A DNA stretch of 64,000 bases. It comes from Poseidonibacter lekithochrous. Lineage in GTDB: Bacteria > Campylobacterota > Campylobacteria > Campylobacterales > Arcobacteraceae. Positions 51,964-62,300 of the stretch are shown piece by piece. How positions within the stretch are numbered: position 1 is the first letter of the stretch; each line of letters starts with the position of its first letter. The position numbers and the translations under genes were made by a program. The DNA lies in the NCBI RefSeq assembly GCF_013283835.1, contig NZ_CP054052.1, positions 3,224,001 through 3,288,000 of the forward strand. The letters are read 5' to 3'. The notes under the pieces were generated by a model. The model searched no databases. It was not told where the DNA came from and worked only from the letters and a program-made list of their open reading frames with translations.

Positions 51964-52022
51964 AATGAAAGTAGCAGTTGCAGCTCATGCAATAAGGTGC
52001 TTAACCATTGCTACTCTTCATT
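51964..52022 (+). ncRNA. Candidate small structured RNA
   Basis: The 59 bases can fold as a three-way junction. The outer stem pairs AATGAA-AGTAGCA (51964-51976) with TGCTACT-C-TTCATT (52009-52022), one bulge. Inside are the hairpins TTGCA-GCTCA-TGCAA (51978-51992) and GGT-GCTTA-ACC (51996-52006). It starts at the expected initiation point of a near-consensus promoter and ends one base before the stop codon of the convergent DUF3800 gene. There is no reading frame of note. It could be a small RNA, a leader, or the end of the nirBD transcript. No known RNA family is recognised. Confidence 0.5.
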
Positions 52023-52997
52023 TTATTCAAATTTATTCATTAATGCGATATCAATTACTTCATTTTCAATATCTGTTTGCCCTTCGATAATTATATTTAT
52101 TTCATATAAAAAATTAATAGTATTTATTAAATCTTTATTTTTACAGAAATCTTCTAGATGAGAATATTTAGATTTATCACTATTATATTCTTTTATCCTT
52201 CTTAATACATACAATAATATATCACTAACTTGATTTAAAATAGAATCTTTTGAAGAAACAAAATTTATATTATCAATAATATTAAAACTATTAGATTCAA
52301 ACTTATATTTTAATGGTGCAATAGTATTACTAGAAATCGAACCGTTTAAAAACTTATTTTTCCACACTAACGATTCAGCTAAAACTCTTTTATAAACTAT
52401 TTCTTTTACATTAGGATTAGCTTTAATTGTTTCATCTTTTAATATATCAATATTTGATAATTTTTTTAAGTTCTTAGGTATTTGATTTGCAAAGTCATCT
52501 GCAATTAGTAAACCCATTTCTTGTTTCTGAGTTAAAAATCTATCTAATATATTAAGAAATCCTTTAAAAGCATACGCATTATGACTTATTTCTTCATTAT
52601 CTAAATAGTGACTTTTATGAAAGTCCTCTCTTTTATCTATACACATATATAGGAAAGGAATATTTGCTTTTGAAATCAATTGAAATAATTCATCAACAAA
52701 TTGAATTAAATCTTCTTTTACTTTTGTTCTTATTAAAGGAAGAACTTCTTCATCAAAATACTTAATCTTTGATTTATTAGTAGGTTTTTTATTTAAAAAT
52801 AAATAATTAAATATTTCAGTAAAGTGAACTTCCACCAAAAGCATATTATCAAATCCTAAAAATTCTTGTACAATTTCAGTAATTTGCATTTCAAATTTTA
52901 AAACACTTGATTCATGAACAACAAGACCTCCATACATTGAAAATACTACATTACTATTATTATTTGTTCCTGTTTCATCTGTATAAACTAAATACAT
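52023..52997 (-). CDS. DUF3800 family protein
   Basis: The 324-residue cytoplasmic protein starts YLVYTDETGTNN; the acidic pair at residues 7-8 and the later LLIADDFA are the DUF3800 pattern, an RNase H-like fold of unknown function. The family is often seen on mobile or defence-related DNA. AAGGGG precedes the ATG strongly. It stands alone between nirBD/RNA element and a membrane protein, and its 3' end abuts the candidate small RNA. It is slightly longer than typical because of a charged C-terminal half. Confidence 0.75.
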   Translation of the reverse strand: MYLVYTDETGTNNNSNVVFSMYGGLVVHESSVLKFEMQITEIVQEFLGFDNMLLVEVHFTEIFNYLFLNKKPTNKSKIKYFDEEVLPLIRTKVKEDLIQFVDELFQLISKANIPFLYMCIDKREDFHKSHYLDNEEISHNAYAFKGFLNILDRFLTQKQEMGLLIADDFANQIPKNLKKLSNIDILKDETIKANPNVKEIVYKRVLAESLVWKNKFLNGSISSNTIAPLKYKFESNSFNIIDNINFVSSKDSILNQVSDILLYVLRRIKEYNSDKSKYSHLEDFCKNKDLINTINFLYEINIIIEGQTDIENEVIDIALMNKFE

Positions 52998-53149
52998 TAT
53001 ACCCCTTATTTATATAGTTAATTATTATTATTTTATCATAAATTCTATTATATATAAGAAATAACCAACTGTCTAAAAACTAACCATCTACAACTACCAA
53101 TATTTTTTTCAAAGTAGTATAATAATAAAAATCATTACAGGATAAAAAT

Positions 53150-54013
53150 ATGAAAGAATTCATAGAAACCTACAAACAACACCAAGAAGAAATTGAATTT
53201 TTTTTACAAGAGAGTATTAGAAACCTTGGAGAATTAACACCCCATAAAGAGAGTGAGTTTTCAAAACTTTTTAATTTATTTCCCTCACTTGAATTAATTT
53301 ATTTTACAAACAAAGATACAAAAATACAAAGTACAGCAAACTACTATAGAACAAAAGTAGATGAAGAAGCAAAAGACAAAAATAGGTCTTACCTTATCTC
53401 AAAATTAGAATTTAAAGATGACAATATTGCTTTCTCTACTCCTTATATTTCTATAGCGACTAGAAACAACTGTGTTACAGTGACAATAAAAGAAGGTGAT
53501 GAGATTATTTTCTTAGATTTCAGAATTGATATTTTACTTGAGAAACTAAATTTACTTGAACTTAATAAACCTTTTCACTCTTTAACAAAAGGTTTTTATG
53601 TATTTGCTGGTTTTTCTATGATGATTTTAGCAATGGTAACTATTGCATTTTCATTATATGATTTTGTTTATTATGTATTTGCAAAAAGCACTATATCTTT
53701 AGAGATGATATTTAAACCTATTATTGCTTTAACTCTTAGTATTGCCATATTTGACTTAGCAAAAACAATACTAGAACAAGAGGTATTTTTCAAATCTTAT
53801 TCTAAAAATTCAAAAGTTGAGACTAAGATATTAACGAAGTTTTTAAGTACGATTATTATTGCTTTATCTATTGAAGCACTTATTGTTGTATTTAAAATTG
53901 CAATTAATGATTATGAGAAAATGATAAATGCTTTCTATTTAATTGCAGGTATTGCATTAATATTAGTTTCACTTACAGTGTTTATTCACTTCTCAAGTAA
54001 AAAGACTAAATAG
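53150..54013 (+). CDS. Membrane protein with N-terminal Cache-like sensor domain
   Basis: The 287-residue product has a soluble N-terminal part (residues 1-140) with LFPSLELIYFTNKD, a conserved YYRT and TPYISIATRNNCVTVTI, like the single-Cache sensors that bind small molecules, and then four membrane helices at about 148-175, 185-205, 225-245 and 255-278. The sensor has no preceding signal or helix, so it lies in the cytoplasm, which is unusual for Cache-like domains. No output domain follows. AGGA precedes the ATG. It converges with a histidine kinase and overlaps its end by 8 bases. Confidence 0.65.
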   Translation: MKEFIETYKQHQEEIEFFLQESIRNLGELTPHKESEFSKLFNLFPSLELIYFTNKDTKIQSTANYYRTKVDEEAKDKNRSYLISKLEFKDDNIAFSTPYISIATRNNCVTVTIKEGDEIIFLDFRIDILLEKLNLLELNKPFHSLTKGFYVFAGFSMMILAMVTIAFSLYDFVYYVFAKSTISLEMIFKPIIALTLSIAIFDLAKTILEQEVFFKSYSKNSKVETKILTKFLSTIIIALSIEALIVVFKIAINDYEKMINAFYLIAGIALILVSLTVFIHFSSKKTK

Positions 54014-55808
54014 TTTTATCATTCATTGGAATACTTAAAGTAAAGGCAGCTCCGGTATAGGTTTTGTCTTTATACTCGTAAGTTTCATTATCAACACTTA
54101 TTTCCCCATTCATATGTTTAGAGATAATCTCTTCACTCATAAATAGTCCTATTCCTGTACCTTGAGATTGATGTTTTGTTGTAAAATACGGTTCAAAAAT
54201 TCTGTCAATAATATCACTTGGGATTCCCCCTGCACTATCTTTTATTTTGATAATTGCATTTTCATCTTTTTCATAAAAATCCATAAATATAAATCTACTA
54301 TCGTAATCTTCTACATTTATTAACTCATCTCGTGCATTATTTAATAGATTAATTAGTACTTGTAATAACTCATTTTCATAAGTAAATACTTCAAAATCAT
54401 AAATATTTGTAACAACAACTATATTTTTAGTATTAAACTCTGATTGAATTAAAGTGAATACTTTTTCTATTAACTCTTCTGAATTAAAAATATTTTTGTT
54501 TTTATTAGGAGAGAAGAAGTTTCTAAAATCTTCAATAGTACTTGATAAATAATTAGCAGAATTTACAATCATATCCATTGATTCATCATACTCTTGATCA
54601 TTTAAAATACCTATTTCTTTTTTTAGTTTCATTCCAGTTGCGGCTGTTGTAATAACTGATAAAGGCTGTCTCCATTGATGGGCTATATTACCAATCATCT
54701 CACCCATTGCTGCCATTTTACTTTGTTGGAAAAGCATTTTATTTTTTTCGTAGTTTTTGTTAACTTCATCATCAACTGTCTGTTGTAAAGAACTATTTAG
54801 TTTATTTAACTCTTTTTGATTGTTTCTTAATCTTTTATATAGTTTTTTTAACTCTTTTGAATAAAGGTAGTAACTAATAATATACAAAATAAGACCTAAT
54901 AAAATTACAAAAAGTCCTAAATATAAAAAAGCATTTTGTTTGTATTCTTTAATATATGAAGTATCAATTCTATCTAAATATTTGAATACTAAAAAACTAC
55001 CAAATACCTTATCTCCGTAAGTAATAGGAGTATTTACTACTAATTTATCTTTATCAATTTTATATTTTTCTATACTTAAAAAACTCTCTAAATCCTGAGT
55101 TCTCAAATAGTCTAGAAGCTCTTTATTAACAGACAAGTTTGCTACATAATGATTCTGTAAAAAAATCTTTGTAAAGGCATTTTCTTTTAACTGCTTTGTA
55201 TACTTCTCATCAATAATAACTATTGGTTCTAAATTATCAGATAATCTAAGACCTCTTGAAATAGAGTTAAAGTGTGTAATTGATTCTATGATTCCTACAA
55301 ATTCATTGTTATTATATATTGGTACCATTGCTTTAAAAGTAATATCATATTTCCCTACACTTACAGTACTTTTTATTTTGGGATTTTTTAACATCTCTTG
55401 TAAATCTGGTCTAACTTTTGATATTACATCATCTCTTTTTTCTGACCATGATCTATGTATAGATACTCCATCTTTATTAATTACTTGAAACCACACATTT
55501 TTAAAATCTGTTTCTTTTCTAAGAAGTAATGATAGTTTGTTTAATTCATCATTTCTTAAATTATTTGTAGCAATATCTAATATATTTTTATTATCTGCTA
55601 ATGTTATTGTTAAAGCTAAAGTTGCATTTTTCTTTTTTAGAATTAGGGAATTGATTTTATCTTGAATATTTGAAGAATGATTTGTATATTTTTTGTCTAA
55701 TAATTGGTTCTCTTTTTTATAAATATAATTAGTTGTCATAGAAAATGCCAAAATAGTAATAATGGCAAAAGTAATAATTGTAGGGATTCTATATAGGTTC
55801 TTTCTCAT
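54006..55808 (-). CDS. Membrane sensor histidine kinase
   Basis: The 600-residue kinase has a membrane helix at residues 10-30, a periplasmic Cache-like sensor (45-290), a second helix (292-315), a coiled coil (320-365) and the kinase core: phosphorylated histidine in GNIAHQWRQPL, N box NLLNNARDEL, G boxes DSAGGIP and GTGIGLFMSEEII. All catalytic motifs are intact. No response regulator gene is adjacent, so its partner is encoded elsewhere. The IAHQWRQPL form is common in Campylobacterota kinases. Ligand unknown. Confidence 0.9.
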   Translation of the reverse strand: MRKNLYRIPTIITFAIITILAFSMTTNYIYKKENQLLDKKYTNHSSNIQDKINSLILKKKNATLALTITLADNKNILDIATNNLRNDELNKLSLLLRKETDFKNVWFQVINKDGVSIHRSWSEKRDDVISKVRPDLQEMLKNPKIKSTVSVGKYDITFKAMVPIYNNNEFVGIIESITHFNSISRGLRLSDNLEPIVIIDEKYTKQLKENAFTKIFLQNHYVANLSVNKELLDYLRTQDLESFLSIEKYKIDKDKLVVNTPITYGDKVFGSFLVFKYLDRIDTSYIKEYKQNAFLYLGLFVILLGLILYIISYYLYSKELKKLYKRLRNNQKELNKLNSSLQQTVDDEVNKNYEKNKMLFQQSKMAAMGEMIGNIAHQWRQPLSVITTAATGMKLKKEIGILNDQEYDESMDMIVNSANYLSSTIEDFRNFFSPNKNKNIFNSEELIEKVFTLIQSEFNTKNIVVVTNIYDFEVFTYENELLQVLINLLNNARDELINVEDYDSRFIFMDFYEKDENAIIKIKDSAGGIPSDIIDRIFEPYFTTKHQSQGTGIGLFMSEEIISKHMNGEISVDNETYEYKDKTYTGAAFTLSIPMNDKTI

Positions 55809-55913
55809 AGCATGTTCTTTTCAAAATATAATTTAATTATACATTTTACATACAATAAGCATAGAAGTCAAATAAAAAATTATCCATTTATAAATAATAT
55901 AAATATTTGGTTA

Positions 55914-55960
55914 TTTTATATACAATTAAAAAAAAATCTCTTAATTTTATACAGTATAAT
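55914..55960 (+). promoter_or_regulatory. TATACA motifs before the regulator-glnD pair
   Basis: TTTTATATACA (55914-55924) and the dyad TTATAC-A-GTATAA (55948-55960) lie 55-100 bases before the regulator start at 56016. A TATAAT at 55982-55987 is a possible -10 box. The motif matches those before the nitrate genes, which would suit autoregulation. Confidence 0.5.
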
Positions 55961-56015
55961 TCAGATATAGACAATTTTTTGTATAATATCTTTATATTAA
56001 GTAAGGTTAAAAAAT

Positions 56016-56768
56016 ATGCAAGATTACATCGCGCAAGATGAAATTTCAAAAGAAATACTGAATTCAGCAAAATTATTACAGGCAGTAAATGTTAATGCAC
56101 TAATTATTGGTTCATTAGGTGTAGGGAAAAAATCCCTAGCAAAATATATATTACCAAATTCAAAAATTTATGATGCAAAAATCCTTCAACAAGATATTAA
56201 AGATGATGCAATTAATTTACAAAATGATGCAATAATTATTGAAAGAATTGAAGAAATAAGTAACATTAATTTATTTTTAGAATGGATAAATGATAATAGT
56301 ATTAGAGTAATTGCTATCTCAACTACAAATATATTAAATCAAAAAATCAAAGATATATTTTCAATTAATCTTGAAATTCCTGATTTATATAAAAGAGAAA
56401 ATGATACAAAACTATTAATACAAAAATTTTCAAATGAAGCTAGTAAAACACTTGATATGCAAACAGTAGCAAATGCAAAACTTATTACTAACATTTCAAA
56501 TAATGCACATAGTTTAAGAAAATCAATATATTTTTCTTACCTATTTGAAACTATTGGAGAAGAAGAAATTCTAATGTTTTTAGAGAGATACCTAAGTGAA
56601 CATTTAGAAGGTGAAAACTCTTATAAAGATTTATTATATTTATTTGAAGTACCATTAATAAAAGCTTCAACAAAAAAATATAAATCACAAGTTCAAGTGG
56701 CAAAACACCTAGGGCTTAATAGAATTACATTAAGAAAGAAATTAGATATTCATAAAGAGTTATTATGA
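56016..56768 (+). CDS. Degenerate NtrC-like regulator with Fis-type DNA-binding domain
   Basis: The 250-residue protein has a P-loop GSLGVGKKS at residues 32-40, a shortened AAA+ core and a C-terminal Fis-type helix-turn-helix (VQVAKHLGLNRITLRKKLDI, residues 224-243). This is the layout of sigma-54 activators, but the GAFTGA loop that touches sigma-54 is not seen and the second-region Walker B is altered (AIIIERIEEI), so it is unlikely to activate sigma-54. It overlaps glnD by 4 bases. I infer a nitrogen-related transcription factor; the shared TATACA-type sites are candidate targets. Confidence 0.7.
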   Translation: MQDYIAQDEISKEILNSAKLLQAVNVNALIIGSLGVGKKSLAKYILPNSKIYDAKILQQDIKDDAINLQNDAIIIERIEEISNINLFLEWINDNSIRVIAISTTNILNQKIKDIFSINLEIPDLYKRENDTKLLIQKFSNEASKTLDMQTVANAKLITNISNNAHSLRKSIYFSYLFETIGEEEILMFLERYLSEHLEGENSYKDLLYLFEVPLIKASTKKYKSQVQVAKHLGLNRITLRKKLDIHKELL

Positions 56769-59305
56769 GCGAATTAAATATACAAATAGAAGAACTTATC
56801 TCAAACAATGCAACAGACTTTGAGATATCTAAGGTTTTTAAAACTTACTTTAAAAATTATGTAAACTCAATCGATACTACCTTTGAAACAACAGGTGGTA
56901 AAGATTTTTTTATAAAACATACAAAACATACTGATAAATTTTTAATCCAACTTTATAAATATATCTTACGAAAGAACTTTGGTTCATATCAACCAATGAG
57001 TACATCTATTCCTATTTCATTAGTAGCTTTAGGTTCATATGGAAGAGAACAGCTTTGTATTTATTCTGATATTGATATTATGATTTTATACGAAGACATC
57101 AAAGGTTACAACCTAAAAGAAATCATGGAAGAGTTTATTACTCTTGCTTGGGATTGTGGGCTAAAACTAGGTTCTAGGGTACATGAATTAAAAGAAGTAG
57201 CTGAGGGTGTAAAAGAAGATATTACTATCAAAAGTTCAATCATTGAGTCAAGACTAATTTTTGGTTCAAAATATTTATGGTTTGGATATGAAAATATTCT
57301 AAATCAAATTAGAAAAACAAATCAAAAAGATTTTGTATTAGAAAAACTTCAAGAACACAAAGACCGACTTCTAAAATATCCTCTAAAAATGGAGCCAAAT
57401 GTCAAAGATGGTTTTGGTGGAATTAGAGAATCAAATATGATGTATTGGATGGCAAATGTTCTTTATGGAATTAGAGATACAAAACATCTAATTGGTAAAG
57501 AGTTTACAGAAGAAGAATTCAAATTATATAGACAAGCTTTAGAGTTTATTTTTAGAGTTAGAAATGCTTTACATAATATTGCTAGAAAAAAACAAGATCA
57601 AGTTACTTTTGATATTTTGCCTGATTTAAGTACAAAACTTGTATTTAAAGATACTCCTAGATATCCAAAAGAGCGTCAATGTATGGCAAAACTTCTATCA
57701 TGTTTACATATTGTTCATAGCTTTACAGCAACTATGATTAAGAAGTTTACAAGAAGTGTACTTTTTGAAAATAAGAATATCAAAGAACTTAAAAATAATA
57801 GATTTAAAAAAGACTTATTTATTGTTGGCAATACTTTATATACTTCATTTCATGCAAAACCAAAAACATTAAATGCTTTATTAAAGGAACTTATTTCTTT
57901 ACCAGCTGTCGTAACTAGATTTGATAGATCATATATTTATTATGCAAGTAAAGCAAAAATACCAAAAGTACAAACACAAGAATTAAGAAAAAATATTAAA
58001 TCTATGTTATTTAAGAAGTCTTTATACCCAGTTATAAAACTACTTTATAATGCAAATTTATTAGGGATAATTATTCCTAATAGTAAACTAATAATGAATC
58101 AACCTCAGTTTGATGGATACCATCAACACCCAACAGATGTTCATTCAATTAAAACTTTAAAATTTGCACATAATATTGAAGATGAATATATAAGAAGTAT
58201 TTTTGAATCATTAAGTCCAAATCAAAAAACCATTACAAGACTAGCAGCACTTTTCCATGATATAGGAAAAGGAAGAACAGCAGATCATCATATAATTGGT
58301 GAAAAACTATTTAAGACAACGCTACAAGAATTAGGCTTTGAAGAGAAACATATTAGAGTAGGAGCTAGATTAGTTAGGTACCATAATATGATGTCTTATG
58401 TGGCAACACACGAAGATATATACTCTGAAAAAACTATTCTAAATTTTACAGGATTAATAAAATCTCCAATAGCACTTAAGATGTTATATGTAGTTACATA
58501 CTGTGATGTTTCAGCTGTTGGGAAAAATATCTTTAATAGTTCAATGTCATCTCTTTTAAAACAACTTTATACAAATTCACTTCCTGCATTTGAGAATGAA
58601 GAGTTATTAAATGAAAGTGCAAGAAGAGTTGCAAAACAAAATACAATTAAAAATCTTAGCAGATACAAAGCCTTACCAAATCAGATAAAAAGAAAGATAA
58701 TGTATATTTCTTCAAATCAGATTTTCTTACGATTAAAAGCTGAAGATATTTTAGATATTGCTATTAAAGCAAAAGATGTAAATGATTATATTTATAAGAT
58801 AATTAATGAAAAACATTTAACTATTAGAATTATTAGAAATGTTCCTTTAAATTTAGGGTATTTATTAGGGAAATTAGAGTTTTTAAATATTTCAAATTTA
58901 AATATTTTCAAACTTTATGATGATAAAAAAGCTTTTGAAATTAGTTTTAGTGAAAAAGTAGATGCAGATGATATTTTATATATCAAAGAGATTATTGAAA
59001 ACTCATTTGATATGAGTAAAACAACAAAACTTATTACACCAGTAATAAAAGAAGAAAATATCAAAATCAATTGTAACCATACAACTTACCTAGCTTCTAT
59101 GCAAATAAAAGCTAAAGATCAAAAAGGCTTATTTGCTTTTATGGCTAAGATTTTTGATGACTTTGGAATAGAGATTGAAACTGCAAAACTTCATACTCTA
59201 AAAGGTTATGCGAGGGATTTATTACTTATTGAAAAGAATGGAAATTTCTGTTCAAAACAAGAAGAGATAGTGAATCTAATTTGTTCAAAAGATAAAGCAG
59301 AATAA
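56765..59305 (+). CDS. glnD: PII uridylyltransferase / uridylyl-removing enzyme
   Basis: The 846-residue cytoplasmic enzyme senses glutamine and adds or removes UMP on PII at Tyr51. The nucleotidyltransferase motif GSYGREQLCIYSDID starts at residue 90 with aspartates 102 and 104; the HD domain has LFHDIGKGR near 498 and a following DHH; ACT-like domains lie at about 690-760 (weak) and 775-840 (MQIKAKDQKGLFAFMAKIF). Both PII proteins in the window keep Tyr51. Its ATG overlaps the stop of the Fis-type regulator, so the pair is co-translated. Confidence 0.93.
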   Translation: MSELNIQIEELISNNATDFEISKVFKTYFKNYVNSIDTTFETTGGKDFFIKHTKHTDKFLIQLYKYILRKNFGSYQPMSTSIPISLVALGSYGREQLCIYSDIDIMILYEDIKGYNLKEIMEEFITLAWDCGLKLGSRVHELKEVAEGVKEDITIKSSIIESRLIFGSKYLWFGYENILNQIRKTNQKDFVLEKLQEHKDRLLKYPLKMEPNVKDGFGGIRESNMMYWMANVLYGIRDTKHLIGKEFTEEEFKLYRQALEFIFRVRNALHNIARKKQDQVTFDILPDLSTKLVFKDTPRYPKERQCMAKLLSCLHIVHSFTATMIKKFTRSVLFENKNIKELKNNRFKKDLFIVGNTLYTSFHAKPKTLNALLKELISLPAVVTRFDRSYIYYASKAKIPKVQTQELRKNIKSMLFKKSLYPVIKLLYNANLLGIIIPNSKLIMNQPQFDGYHQHPTDVHSIKTLKFAHNIEDEYIRSIFESLSPNQKTITRLAALFHDIGKGRTADHHIIGEKLFKTTLQELGFEEKHIRVGARLVRYHNMMSYVATHEDIYSEKTILNFTGLIKSPIALKMLYVVTYCDVSAVGKNIFNSSMSSLLKQLYTNSLPAFENEELLNESARRVAKQNTIKNLSRYKALPNQIKRKIMYISSNQIFLRLKAEDILDIAIKAKDVNDYIYKIINEKHLTIRIIRNVPLNLGYLLGKLEFLNISNLNIFKLYDDKKAFEISFSEKVDADDILYIKEIIENSFDMSKTTKLITPVIKEENIKINCNHTTYLASMQIKAKDQKGLFAFMAKIFDDFGIEIETAKLHTLKGYARDLLLIEKNGNFCSKQEEIVNLICSKDKAE

Positions 59306-59317
59306 ATTCTGCTTTAT
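59292..59317. terminator. Bidirectional terminator between glnD and aas
   Basis: A twelve-base perfect stem (59292-59303 with 59306-59317) with a two-base nominal loop, in practice slightly larger, spans the glnD stop codon and ends in a T-rich stretch. The convergent acyltransferase gene ends one base beyond it. Confidence 0.75.
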
Positions 59318-59318
59318 T

Positions 59319-62300
59319 TTATACTAAAGATTTTGCAAGAGTATTAGCTTCTTTAAAATTCTTTTTTCCTGTTCCTAATTTTGGAATATCCTCAACTATT
59401 TTTATAATACTTGGAATCATTAATTTATTATCAAATGTCTCAATCATTTTTTCTTTTAATCTTGAAATCTCATCTTCTTTAATTCCTGAAATTAATAAAA
59501 CAACTTTTTCACCTTTTTTATCATCTTCTAGGGTTGTAGTGATAAAGTCAATTTCATTCTCTTCTTCATCACTAATAATAAGTTTTGAGATTCTAGACTC
59601 AATTGCTCCTAAACTCACCATCTCACCTGCAAGTTTAGCAAACCTTGAATATCTATCTACAATAGTTAAAAAGCCATGAGAATCAAGCTTACCCTTATCT
59701 CCTGTAATATAAAAAGTTTGCCCTTTTATTTTGATTAGAACTTGTGATGTTTTTTCTTTATCTTTTAAGTAACCTTTCATTACTTGAATACCAGAAATTA
59801 CAATCATTCCTTCCTCACCTGTTTCTAACTCTTTGTGAGTATCTGGGTCAATAATTTTTACTTTTGTTCCAGGGATTGGCATACCTACACTTCCTACTTG
59901 TGTTCCTACTTGAAGTGAATAATCAGGAGCTAATACATTTGGTAAATTACACGAAGCAACTGGTGTTGTCTCTGTAACTCCATATCCTTCTAGAATATCT
60001 TTTCCAAATTTCTTTTTAAACTCAGCTCTAACATCATCTCTTAACTTCTCAGCTCCAGCAACTGTGTATCTTAAAGTCTCAAACATTAAAGGATGTACTT
60101 TAGGATTCTTTGTATATAACCTATAAAATGTTGATGTTCCTGTCATAATTGTTGCTTTATATTTATGAACTAACTGCCCTATTCCTAGGCCATCAGTAGG
60201 GTCTGGATGAGCCACACATTTGATACCTTCAATCAAAGGTAAAAAAGTAGTTACAGTAATACCAAAGGCATGGAATATTGGTAATGAGCCAACTAGAGTA
60301 TCATTATTAGTTACATTTAAAATTGCAGCAATTTGTTGAGAATTTCCTACAATATTATCACTTGATAACTCTACACCTTTTGGAGAGCCTTCGCTACCTG
60401 ATGAGAATAAAATCACAACTGTATCATCTTTTTTTATTGGTTTTAAATGAATAGATTTTAGAATAAAACTTGGTAAAAACTTCACAGATAAAAGTGTTGT
60501 TAAACCTTTTATTTTTGAAATTTGAGTTTTTAAATCTTCTACATAAATCACATCAACTAACTCTAATATCTCTTTTAAATCAATACCTTTTGTTTCTAGT
60601 TTTTCTACAAACTTAGAAGAAGCAACTATTGTTTGAACTTCCGCTTTATTTATAGCTTCTTTTAATGACTTTATCTCGGCTGTATAGTTTAGATTAACAA
60701 CTGTTTTTCCTAACATTAAAGTAGAATAATTTATAAAAGCCCCAGCAGCAGTTGAAGGAAGTAATAATCCAATATTTTGACCTTTAACTCTTGGCTTTAG
60801 TAAGTCTTTGAAAAGAATTGAAACTGTTAAAAATTTATTTCCTGATAACTCTAAGCCAGTTGAATCAGCAAAAATCATATCCCCTGATACTTCTTTTAAT
60901 CTATCAAAGATTGTTTCACTTAAAGTATCTAAGTTTTCAATATGATTTTTCCATGATTTAGCAGATAAATTTACTACTTCATTTTTCACTGTAATTACAT
61001 TTGCGTTCTCTTTTTTCATAACTTTTGAAAAAGACACTGTAACGCTGTTTGTTCTATATGATTTTTTGAACTTTTTACTAGCTCTTGAGAACATCGATTC
61101 CCATAAACCTCTAATATAAAAATTCACTACTTTTACATCATTCTTTGTCATAGCAAGAATTAATTCAAAACCTTTTTTAAACTCTCCTAAGTGACCATTT
61201 CTTGTAATTGAACCTTCTGGAAATACTACAACCATATTACCTTCATCTAATTCTTTTGCAATAGTTTTAATAGTTGATTTACTAGAAGCACCTGAAATAG
61301 GAATAGCTTTGAACATTTTTAGTAACCAATTTAGATACCACTTATCATAAATAGGTTTATGCATTACAAATTTCACTTCCCTTGGACTTGCCATTAAAAT
61401 TACAGCCCAATCAATCCAAGATACATGATTACCAAGTAATAATACTCCTCCACTTGCTGGAATATTTTTTACTCCATCTACTTCTAATTTATACTTTAAA
61501 CCAACTACTGATTTTACAAATAATAGAAGCATTGATTGAGGTAATTTATATACTGTATAAATTGTTCCAAATAGAGTAATAAATAAAATCAAATAAATAG
61601 TATTTTTAGGATCTAAATTATATAAAGATACTGTTGTTGTTAAAGCAAGCATAAAGAACATTGCAAGAGAATGGAACCAGTTATTTCCAGCTAAAACTGT
61701 ACCTAATATTCTTTTTTTAGCATTAAATTGAATTAAAGCATTTAAAGGAACTACGAATAATCCTCCAAAAATACCAAAGAATAAAAAACTAAGAGCAAGG
61801 AAAGATGCTGATTCAACTATTGTTGAAATATAAATCGTTACAGCCATACCAATTGATGCAATTGGAATAGTTCCAACTTCAATATAGTGTTTTGATATTT
61901 TTGAATAAATAGTTGCTCCAATAGCAATACCAATTCCAGAAGCTGCTAATACTCCATTAATTACAAATACATCTGTGATTTCTAAATACTGTTTTGCAAA
62001 AGATGGGAATACTGCCATTAAACCTTGAGATACTCCCCAGAAAACTGATAAACCAATAACTGATAAGAAGATTGTATTATTTGAGAAAATTGTATGAATA
62101 TTTTTGGCTAATAATTTACCTTGAATGAACTCTTTTTTATCTAAAGATAGTTTTTCATTTTTCACATAAGAAGTTTTTACTCTTCTTAAAATAAATATAG
62201 AAGTTAACATCTCTAATAAAGCAATAGGAGCAATATAATAAGTTAAAGATATTGTTGCATCAAGTAAGGCTTCTTTGCTGCTAAGGGCTTCTAAATTATT

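Noticed and set aside
51964-52022. A tRNA gene
   Set aside because: The fold is three-way and only 59 bases long, with no TTC-type loop, no anticodon arm of normal size and no CCA end.
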